DNA from: Bradyrhizobium canariense
GTDB lineage: Bacteria > Pseudomonadota > Alphaproteobacteria > Rhizobiales > Xanthobacteraceae
DNA: 64,000 bases
Assembly (NCBI RefSeq): GCF_018130465.1
Contig: NZ_JAFCKJ010000002.1
Location: 901,684-965,683, forward strand
Direction of reading: 5' to 3'
The position numbers and the translations under genes are program-made. Each line of letters opens with the position of its first letter. Position 1 is the first letter of the stretch. Positions 8,703 through 15,391 of this stretch are shown here, piece after piece. The notes below the pieces were generated by a model, which had not been told where the DNA came from, searched no databases, and worked only from the letters and a program-made list of their open reading frames with translations.

Positions 8703-9437
8703 TCAGAACACGAGCACCATGCCGTCTTCGGCGGCGAGATGCGCGATGTCGTCGAGGCGCGACAGCACGTCTTCGCTCATATGGGTGAGGACGAGGCGTT
8801 TTGCGCCGATTTCGGGAAGATGCTGTTCCAAGGTCTTCAGGCTGAGGTGATTCTTGACCACCTTCTCGTACATATAGGCTTCGGCGATGAAAAGGTCCGC
8901 GCCATGCGCCAGCGGAATGAGCGTCTCCGTCCATTCGGTATCGGCGCTGTAGGCCAGCGTGCGGCCCTCGGCTTCTACGCGATAGGCGAGGAACGGTCCG
9001 CCGGATTCGCCGTGCACGACGGGGTAGGGCGTCACAGTCAGCGCGCCGAAGCTTTGGCTCTGCTCGGGCGTGAGCTCGACGACGGACAGCTCGAAGCGCT
9101 GTTTCGTCTTCGAGGAGTGCTCGAACAGAGCCTCCATCACCTCACGCAGCCGCGTCTCGATGCCCTTGGGGCCGGCGATCGTGAGCGGCCGCGTCCGCCG
9201 CGAGAATTGTGCGTCGAGCAGGACAAACGGCAGCCCGGCAAAATGGTCGCCGTGGAAATGCGTGATCAGGATGAGATCGATGTCATTGCGGTCGATCTCG
9301 AGTCGCTTCAGCGCCGGCAGAGCCGACGCGCCGCAATCGATCAGGAAGTTGGCCTCGCGCCCCGAGACGTGGAAGCAGGTGTTGAGCCTGCCGCCGGATC
9401 CGAAGGCGTCGCCGCAGCCGACAAAGCGCAATTGCAT
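8703..9437 (-). CDS. MBL-fold metallohydrolase, RNase Z-like
   Basis: A 244-residue cytosolic metallo-beta-lactamase-fold protein. The metal motif THFHGDHFAGLP gives His60, His62, Asp64 and His65; further ligands are in PVVHGESGG, in SADTEW and in LTHMSED. It is shorter than RNase Z proper and lacks an obvious exosite insertion, so it may be a general phosphodiesterase rather than a tRNA processing enzyme. It is the second gene of a probable operon DUF6460 - MBL - MATE on the minus strand, with 21 bases to the gene upstream. Confidence 0.88.
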   Translation of the reverse strand: MQLRFVGCGDAFGSGGRLNTCFHVSGREANFLIDCGASALPALKRLEIDRNDIDLILITHFHGDHFAGLPFVLLDAQFSRRTRPLTIAGPKGIETRLREVMEALFEHSSKTKQRFELSVVELTPEQSQSFGALTVTPYPVVHGESGGPFLAYRVEAEGRTLAYSADTEWTETLIPLAHGADLFIAEAYMYEKVVKNHLSLKTLEQHLPEIGAKRLVLTHMSEDVLSRLDDIAHLAAEDGMVLVF

Positions 9438-9458
9438 CGGCCGCTGGCTCCCAAATCC

Positions 9459-9761
9459 TTACCTGCGCGGCGCGCCGAAAACGCGCATCAGCAGCCAGAT
9501 CGGGATCACGATGACGGCGCCGAGCAGGAAGTAGCGCCACAGCCAGTTCACGGTATCGAAGCCGAGATCCCACAGCCGCTGGAACAAGAGACGAATGCTG
9601 TTGATGATATTCCAGGGATCGAAGCCGATCGCCGCCAGCACGACGCCGACGAGGATCGAGAGCAGGACCAGGCGAAACGCGACCGCCAGCGGCGAGCCGC
9701 CGAGAAAGCGGTTCAGGCCATCACTGCGGCCGGCCGGCAAATCTCTGACGTCTTGGACCAT
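9459..9761 (-). CDS. DUF6460 small membrane protein
   Basis: A 100-residue protein of unknown function. Two hydrophobic segments (about residues 26-46 and 75-93) are separated by an aromatic, charged stretch RLLFQRLWDLGFDTVNWLWR. The pattern FLGGSPLAVAFRLVLLS near residue 19 and the WDLGFD...WLWRYFLLGA motif agree with my recollection of DUF6460. It is first in a likely minus-strand operon with the MBL and MATE genes. A good ribosome binding site (AAGGAG) precedes the ATG. Confidence 0.8.
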   Translation of the reverse strand: MVQDVRDLPAGRSDGLNRFLGGSPLAVAFRLVLLSILVGVVLAAIGFDPWNIINSIRLLFQRLWDLGFDTVNWLWRYFLLGAVIVIPIWLLMRVFGAPRR

Positions 9762-9786
9762 CTGGAAACTCCTTGGGCGGATTCGA

Positions 9787-9799
9787 CCCTATCATAGGG
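9787..9799. promoter_or_regulatory. CCCTATCATAGGG dyad upstream of DUF6460
   Basis: A perfect 13-base inverted repeat with a single central base, lying 26 bases before the DUF6460 start codon. On the minus strand it includes TATGAT, which could be a -10 element, but I see no matching -35. It may be an operator for the DUF6460-MBL-MATE operon or just a short hairpin in the leader. Confidence 0.35.
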
Positions 9800-9913
9800 C
9801 ACGGCGGGGGACATGGGGAACCCGTAACGGGGCGTCAATCGGCTTACGGGATTTTAATTCGCGCAAGCACATGCCGCGGGCTGACTGCGCGCGGGCCATC
9901 ATCAGGGTAGGCC

Positions 9914-11776
9914 TCACGCTTCAACCTCGGCCGCCTCCGCTTTCAGCATCTTTTCCAGCGTTTCCAGCCGGTCGGCCTCCCGCGGCGGCTTGTCCCAGCG
10001 CAAGCGGCTGATGCGGGGAAAGCGCATCGCGACGCCGGATTTGTGCCGCGGCGAGCGCTGCAGCCCCTCGAAGGCGACCTCCAGCACCAAGCCCTTGTCC
10101 GGCTCGTGCACGACGTGGCGGACGGGACCGAACTTTTCGGTGGTATTGCGACGCACGAAGCGGTCGATCTGGAGCAACTCCTCGTCAGTGAAGCCGAAAT
10201 AGGCTTTTCCGACCGGCACCAACTCGTCGCCGGTCCAAACGCCAAAGGTGTAGTCGGAATAGAACGACGAGCGCTTGCCGTGGCCGCGCTGCGCGTACAT
10301 CAGCACCGCGTCGATGATGTGCGGATCGCGCTTCCACTTCCACCACTGTCCCTTCGGCCGTCCGGGCAGATAGGGTGCATCGCGCCGCTTCAGCATCACA
10401 CCTTCGACGGCGTCCGCGTCTTCGCCCGCACCAGCGCTGGCGGGATCGGCGCGTGCGGCGGTCAGCGCCTCCCAGCTTGCGAAGGGGACGGTGGGCGAGA
10501 GATCGATGCGGGGATCGTCTAGCTTCCCGATGAAGGTATCCAGCCGTTCGCGCCGCTCCGCAAAAGGCAGCTCGCGCAGATCGTTCTCGTCGTCGCCGAG
10601 CAGATCGTAGGCGCGCAGATGAATCGGAAACTCCTTGATCAGCTTCGCAGACACGACCTTGCGGTTGAGGCGCTGTTGCAGAACATTGAAACTCTGCACG
10701 CGCCCTTCGCGCAGGATCAGGAGCTCGCCGTCGATTGCGCCTGCCAGCCGCAACGACGGCACGAGGTCCGGAAAGCTGCCCGTGATGTCCTCGCCGGTGC
10801 GCGAATAGAGCCGCGCGGTAATATGGCCGTGCTCATCGCGGCCTGCCACCGCCTGCACGCGGATGCCGTCCCATTTCCATTCGGCGATGTAGTCGGCGGG
10901 ATCGAGCGCGGCGAAGTCCGTCTCCCCGATCGCATGCGCCAGCATCACCGGGCGAAACGGCGCGGGATCGCGATTGACCGGCTTGTCGCCGCGGCCTTCC
11001 AGCCAGGCGAACAGGTCGAGATAGGGTGGCGCGAGGCCGGGCCAGATCAGCTCGACCTCATGCGGGTCCTTGTCGCCGAGTGCCGCGGCCGCGGTCTTGG
11101 CGAGGCGCGCGGAGATGCCGATGCGCAACGCGCCGGTGACGAGCTTCAAGAGCGCCCAGCGGCCGGTCTCATCCAGCTCGTCGAGCCAGCGTTCGAGCTG
11201 TCTTGGCAGCTCGGTCTTGCCGAGCGTGCGCAGCGTGGTGACGACTTCGGCCAGGGTCGGCGGCGGTGGGTTGTTGTGGCTGCTGGGGTGAAGGGACTCA
11301 TTGCCATCTCGCCCGCGGTACCCCTCTCCCTGACCCTCCCCCGCAAGGGGGGAGGGAACGGTGAGAGGCGTGCGTCCATCACTCTCAGAATCGCCAACGT
11401 TTGTTGTGCTCACTGGCAGCCGCGCACTCCGCTGCGCTCCCTCCCCCCTTGCGGGGGAGGGCGGGGGAGAGGGGTGGCTCGGAAAAGACTGCGCATTGCC
11501 ATGCACCTTCGGCCACATCAGCGCCACCGTCTCCGAGAGGTCGCCGACATAGTCATAGGAGAGCCCGAACAGCACCGGATCGGTGCGCGACGCGATCAGG
11601 TCGCGGATCAGCGCGGGCTTGGCGTGCTTGAAGCTCAGTGCGCCGGTCAGCGCGGCCAGCGCGTAGCCGCGGTCGGGATCGGCGACCTCGCGAAAATAGC
11701 CGGTGATCAGCCGCAGCTTGTTGTTGCGGCCGGGCTCGTAGGCGAGGCGGTCGAGAAGTCCGGCGAAGCGGTTCAT
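9914..11776 (-). CDS. ATP-dependent DNA ligase of the ligase-associated repair set
   Basis: A 620-residue ligase sealing DNA nicks with ATP. The catalytic lysine is Lys301 in EWKWDGIRVQ; other nucleotidyltransferase motifs are LYSRTGED, AIDGELLI, EGVMLKRRDAPY and WWKWKR, followed by the C-terminal OB domain. The start is ATG 11776, overlapping by four bases the stop of the exonuclease gene upstream. The frame is open much further upstream but that region belongs to the exonuclease gene in another frame. Oddly, residues about 97-170 are low-complexity (SPPPSPARGEG and similar) and are encoded by a palindromic repeat inserted in frame between the N-terminal helices; see the repeat at 11319-11475. 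Without it the protein would be near 550 residues, closer to the family. Confidence 0.95.
   Translation of the reverse strand: MNRFAGLLDRLAYEPGRNNKLRLITGYFREVADPDRGYALAALTGALSFKHAKPALIRDLIASRTDPVLFGLSYDYVGDLSETVALMWPKVHGNAQSFPSHPSPPPSPARGEGAQRSARLPVSTTNVGDSESDGRTPLTVPSPLAGEGQGEGYRGRDGNESLHPSSHNNPPPPTLAEVVTTLRTLGKTELPRQLERWLDELDETGRWALLKLVTGALRIGISARLAKTAAAALGDKDPHEVELIWPGLAPPYLDLFAWLEGRGDKPVNRDPAPFRPVMLAHAIGETDFAALDPADYIAEWKWDGIRVQAVAGRDEHGHITARLYSRTGEDITGSFPDLVPSLRLAGAIDGELLILREGRVQSFNVLQQRLNRKVVSAKLIKEFPIHLRAYDLLGDDENDLRELPFAERRERLDTFIGKLDDPRIDLSPTVPFASWEALTAARADPASAGAGEDADAVEGVMLKRRDAPYLPGRPKGQWWKWKRDPHIIDAVLMYAQRGHGKRSSFYSDYTFGVWTGDELVPVGKAYFGFTDEELLQIDRFVRRNTTEKFGPVRHVVHEPDKGLVLEVAFEGLQRSPRHKSGVAMRFPRISRLRWDKPPREADRLETLEKMLKAEAAEVEA
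11319..11475. repeat. Palindromic repeat inserted in frame within the DNA ligase gene
   Basis: An inverted repeat with arms CCCCTCTCCCTGACCCTCCC at the left and GGGCGGGGGAGAGGGG at the right; each arm contains an inner hairpin (CCCTCCCCCGCAAGGGGGGA and the CTCCCCCCTTGCGGGGGAG region). It is the same type as the elements at 15173-15320 and 18719-18748. Reading the ligase strand there is no stop codon, and the element plus its flanks codes for a Pro/Gly/Ser-rich segment at ligase residues about 97-170. Confidence 0.85.
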
Positions 11777-12810
11777 GCGTCGGCCTCGCCAGCGAGCGGC
11801 GTCTCGGTCTCCTCCTCGTCGCCATAGCCGACGAGATCGAGCGGCTGTGCCCGCAGACCCTTGCTTTGGCACCAATGCACCAGCGCGTCTTCCTGGCCGT
11901 GGGTGACCCAGATCTCGCCGGCGCCGGTCGCGGCGATCGTGGCGGTGAGGCCGTCCCAATCGGCGTGATCCGAGATCACCAGCGGCAGCTCGATGCCGCG
12001 TTGCCGCGCGCGGGCGCGCACGCGCATCCAGCCGGAGGCGAATGCCGTGACCGGATCGGGGAACCGCCGCGTCCAGAGATCCGAGGTCGCCGAGGGCGGC
12101 GCCAGCGTGATGGTGCCGGCAAGCGCCGCCTTCTTCACGCCCATCACCGGCCGCAGCTCGCCGAGCGCGATGCCGCGGCTCTGGTAGTAATGCGTGATCT
12201 TCTCCATCGCGCCATGCAGATAGATCGGTGCGTCGTAACCCGCTTGGCGCAGCAGCGCGATCACGCGCTGCGCCTTGCCGAGCGAATAGGCGCCGACGAG
12301 ATGCGCGCGCTCCGGAAACAGCGCCACCGACGCCAACAGCTTCTTGACCTCGTCGGCGGCATCGCCATGGCGAAACACCGGCAGCCCGAACGTCGCCTCG
12401 GTGATGAAGACGTCGCAGGGCACGAGCTCGAACGGCGTGCAGGTCGGGTCGGGCGCATCCTTGTAGTCGCCGGAGGCGACGATGCAGGTGTCCTTGCAGG
12501 TGACCGCGACCTGCGCCGAACCCAGCACATGGCCGGCCGGATGAAACTTCACACTGGTCTCGCCGAGTCGGATCTCCTCGCCATAGCGGATCGCTTGCGT
12601 CGATCCGGCAAAATTCTCGCCGTAGCGCAGCCGCATCATGTCCAGCGTTTCCTGCGTCGCCAGCACCGCGCCGTGGCCGGCGCGGGCATGGTCGGAATGG
12701 CCGTGGGTGATCACGGCCCGCTCCACCGGGCGGACGGGGTCGATATGGAAGCCGCCGGGCTTGCAGCACAGACCGCTCGCGACGGGCAGCAGGATGTCTT
12801 GCGGACGCAT
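11773..12810 (-). CDS. Ligase-associated MBL-fold DNA exonuclease
   Basis: A 345-residue metallo-beta-lactamase/beta-CASP type nuclease of the ligase-associated family, related in fold to mRNA 3'-end processing nucleases and SNM1. The metal motif is THGHSDHARAG (His36, His38, Asp40, His41); further conserved parts are HPAGHVLGSAQV, ASGDYKDAPDPTC and SDHADWDGL. I chose ATG 12810 (MRPQDILLP); the frame is open to 13074 but the extension is the shadow of the divergent methyltransferase. It overlaps the ligase start by four bases, so ligase and nuclease are translationally coupled. Confidence 0.94.
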   Translation of the reverse strand: MRPQDILLPVASGLCCKPGGFHIDPVRPVERAVITHGHSDHARAGHGAVLATQETLDMMRLRYGENFAGSTQAIRYGEEIRLGETSVKFHPAGHVLGSAQVAVTCKDTCIVASGDYKDAPDPTCTPFELVPCDVFITEATFGLPVFRHGDAADEVKKLLASVALFPERAHLVGAYSLGKAQRVIALLRQAGYDAPIYLHGAMEKITHYYQSRGIALGELRPVMGVKKAALAGTITLAPPSATSDLWTRRFPDPVTAFASGWMRVRARARQRGIELPLVISDHADWDGLTATIAATGAGEIWVTHGQEDALVHWCQSKGLRAQPLDLVGYGDEEETETPLAGEADA

Positions 12811-12877
12811 GCCTGTTATATAGGTTGCGCCACCGCCTGTTCGAGTCACCCGCCCGCTTCGCTTTCTGGTTCCCCCA

Positions 12878-13816
12878 ATGCCCCTGCGCCTGTTCCTGAC
12901 CTCCGGCGATCTCATGGCCGACCGCCGCTTCGAGTTCGCGCGCGACCTCCAGCTCAAGGGCGATCTGGCGGCCGCCGCCGATCTGCTGGAGCAGACGATC
13001 GAGCTTGCGCCGAACTTCACCTCGGCCTGGTTCACGCTCGGCGAAATCCGCGCGCAACTCGGCGAGCGCGACAAGGCGATTGCGGCCTTTCGAAAATCGC
13101 GCGAGTCCGATGCCAGCGACCAGCATGGCGCTCATTTGCATCTGATGCGCCTTGGCGACGCGCAATTGTCCGAGATGCCCAAGGCCTATGTGCAGGCCTT
13201 GTTCGATCAATACGCGCCGCGCTTCGAGCACGTGCTGATCAACGATCTCGGCTATCGCGCGCCGTCGCTGATCTTCAAGGCGGTGGTGGCTGCCCGCGTC
13301 GCCGCGAAGAAGCCCGCCCTCTTCAGGCGCGCCATCGATCTCGGATGCGGTACGGGGCTGGCGGCCGCCGCCTTCGCAAAACAGGTTGATCATTTCATCG
13401 GCATCGATCTGTCGCCCGGCATGGTCAAGGAGGCGCGAGCAACCGCCCTCTATGCCGAGCTCGAAGTCGCCGACATGATCGAGGGCCTGCGCACCAAGAG
13501 TGACGCGAGTGCAAACCTCGTCGTCGCTGCCGATGCGTTCGTCTATCTCTCCGATCTCGGGCCGGTGCTCAGCGAAGCCAGGCGCGTCCTTGCGTCCGGT
13601 GGCGTGCTTGCGTTCACGCTGGAGACCCATGACGGCCGCGGCAGCGGCCGCGGCATCGTTCTCGGCGAAGGCCTGCGCTATGCCCATTCGGCGGAATATG
13701 TGCGCGATGCGATGGCGAAGGCCGGCCTGAAGCTCCTCACATTGGAGCAGGCCTCGCCACGCATCGAGAACAACGAGCCGGTGCGCGGCCTCGTCGTGGT
13801 CGCCGAGAAAACTTGA
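12878..13816 (+). CDS. TPR-containing SAM-dependent methyltransferase
   Basis: A 312-residue cytosolic protein with an N-terminal tetratricopeptide-like helical pair (about residues 15-85) and a class I methyltransferase domain. Motif I is AIDLGCGTGLAAAAF near residue 150, followed by IGIDLSPGMVKEA. The substrate is unknown. It is divergent from the exonuclease gene with a 67-base gap. The first ATG at 12878 is used; an internal ATG at 12914 (MADRRFEF) is an equally plausible start. Position inside the ligase-associated locus may be chance. Confidence 0.88.
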   Translation: MPLRLFLTSGDLMADRRFEFARDLQLKGDLAAAADLLEQTIELAPNFTSAWFTLGEIRAQLGERDKAIAAFRKSRESDASDQHGAHLHLMRLGDAQLSEMPKAYVQALFDQYAPRFEHVLINDLGYRAPSLIFKAVVAARVAAKKPALFRRAIDLGCGTGLAAAAFAKQVDHFIGIDLSPGMVKEARATALYAELEVADMIEGLRTKSDASANLVVAADAFVYLSDLGPVLSEARRVLASGGVLAFTLETHDGRGSGRGIVLGEGLRYAHSAEYVRDAMAKAGLKLLTLEQASPRIENNEPVRGLVVVAEKT

Positions 13817-13930
13817 GTCTAGGCGCTATACGCGACGCCTTGAGCGTCATTGCGTCGCAAAGCGGCGACTTCCCACTTGCGACACCTGCCACGATGCCAG
13901 CACAATGTCCTCGTCAGGGAGAAACAAATA

Positions 13931-15160
13931 ATGACCAGGAATCCATCGCGGCGCGATTTCAGCGCCGCCGCGCTCGCGACCATCGCGGCATCCACCTTGC
14001 CCGCGCCCTACGTCTGGGCCGCGGAAAAGAAATACGATGCCGGCGCCAGCGATACCGAGATCAAGATCGGGCAGACCGTGCCGCATTCCGGCCCCGGCTC
14101 GCTCTACGGCGTGCTCGGGCGCATCGGCGAAGCCTATTTCCAGATGCTGAACGAGAAGGGCGGCATCAACGGACGCAAGGTCAAATTCCTGACCATGGAC
14201 GATGCCTACAGCGCGCCGAAATGCGTCGAGGCGACGCGGCGTCTGGTCGAGCAGGAAGAAGTGCTCGCGCTCTACGGCTCGCTCGGCACCGCGCCGCAGA
14301 CCTCCGTGCACAAATACCTGAACTCCAAGGGCGTGCCGCAGCTTCTGCTCAACACCGGCGCGTCGAAGTGGAATAACCCGAAAGAGTTCAAATGGACGAT
14401 GGCGGGCCTGCCGCTCTATCCGACCGAGGCGCGCATCCTGGCGCGGCATGTCGTCAGCGTGAAGCCGAACGCCAAGGTCGGCATCCTCTACCAGAACGAC
14501 GATTTCGGCCGCGACTTCCTCGGTCCCTTCAAGAAGGTTCTGGAAGACGCCGGCGGCACCGCCAAGGTGATCATGGAGCAGACCTATGATCTGACCGATC
14601 CGACCGTCGATTCCCAGCTCATCAACCTCTCGAAGTCGGGTGCGGACGTCTTCTACAACATCTCCACCGGCAAGGCGTCGTCGCAGTCGATCCGCAAGGT
14701 CGCCGAGCTCGGCTGGAAGCCGTTGCAGCTGTTGTCGGCCGGCTCGACCGGCCGCTCGATCCTCAATGCGGCTGGCCTCGAGAACGCCGCCGGCATCGTC
14801 GCCATCCGCTACAACAAGGAAGTCGGCCTGCCCAAATGGGAGAAGGACCCCGACGTGATGGCGTTCGAGGAGCTGCGCAAGAAGTACACGCCGGCGATCG
14901 ATCAGGACAACACCATCGCATTCGCCGGCTACGGTCAGGCCGTCACCATGGGCGAGATCCTGCGCCGCTGCGGCGACGAGCTCACCCGCGCCAATGTGCT
15001 GAAGCAGGCCTCGAATCTCAACGGCTTCCACTCGCCCTATTTCCTCGACGGCGTGAATTACAGCTACACGCCCGACGACTACACGCCGATGAAGACGCTC
15101 TTCATCTCCACCTTCACCGGCAAGGACTGGGACATCTCCGACAAGCCGATGTCGGAGTAG
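13931..15160 (+). CDS. LivK-type ABC transporter substrate-binding protein
   Basis: A 409-residue periplasmic binding protein (type 1 fold, branched-chain amino acid/amide family). The N-terminus NPSRRDFSAAALATIAAS contains a twin-arginine motif, so export may be by Tat, with cleavage near WAA (about residue 31). The domain begins with EIKIGQTVPHSGPGSLYG. Start ATG 13931 follows a plausible ribosome binding site (AGGGAG upstream). There is no permease or ATPase gene beside it; the gene is wedged between the methyltransferase and the DEXH helicase. The ligand is not predictable. Confidence 0.9.
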   Translation: MTRNPSRRDFSAAALATIAASTLPAPYVWAAEKKYDAGASDTEIKIGQTVPHSGPGSLYGVLGRIGEAYFQMLNEKGGINGRKVKFLTMDDAYSAPKCVEATRRLVEQEEVLALYGSLGTAPQTSVHKYLNSKGVPQLLLNTGASKWNNPKEFKWTMAGLPLYPTEARILARHVVSVKPNAKVGILYQNDDFGRDFLGPFKKVLEDAGGTAKVIMEQTYDLTDPTVDSQLINLSKSGADVFYNISTGKASSQSIRKVAELGWKPLQLLSAGSTGRSILNAAGLENAAGIVAIRYNKEVGLPKWEKDPDVMAFEELRKKYTPAIDQDNTIAFAGYGQAVTMGEILRRCGDELTRANVLKQASNLNGFHSPYFLDGVNYSYTPDDYTPMKTLFISTFTGKDWDISDKPMSE

Positions 15161-15172
15161 GGGCGCTTTCTT

Positions 15173-15320
15173 CCTTCTCCCCTTGTGGGAGAAGGTGGCG
15201 CGAAGCGCCGGATGAGGGGTGTTTCTCCGCGTACTCGAACGATGCTCTCTCGCGGAGAGATACCCCTCACCCGTCTCGCCGCTTCGCGGCGATCCACCCT
15301 CTCCCACAAGGGGAGAGGGA
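15173..15320. repeat. Palindromic repeat, CTTCTCCCCTTGTGGGAGAAG type
   Basis: An inverted repeat between the binding protein gene and the helicase gene. The left arm has CTTCTCCCCTTGTGGGAGAA then GGTGGCGCGAAGCGCC and GATGAGGGGT; the right arm has ACCCCTCACC, CGCCGCTTCGCGGCG and CCTCTCCCACAAGGGGAGAG. It is related to the element inside the DNA ligase gene. It leaves an open frame continuous with the helicase, which should not be read as part of that protein. Confidence 0.85.
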
Positions 15321-15391
15321 ACGGCGGTATCTCGCTCGTCGGTCGCGCCGCCCCCTCGACGAACCCACCCCCACGGCTTACCTGTGATGCC

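Noticed and set aside
9914-13687. A single 1257-residue frame joining ligase and upstream region
   Set aside because: The part above 11776 overlaps the exonuclease gene in another frame and the divergent methyltransferase; the ligase starts at the ATG overlapping the exonuclease stop.
15185-15391. N-terminal extension of the helicase
   Set aside because: The extension is encoded by a palindromic repeat and is low complexity; the GTG at 15392 is the more likely start.
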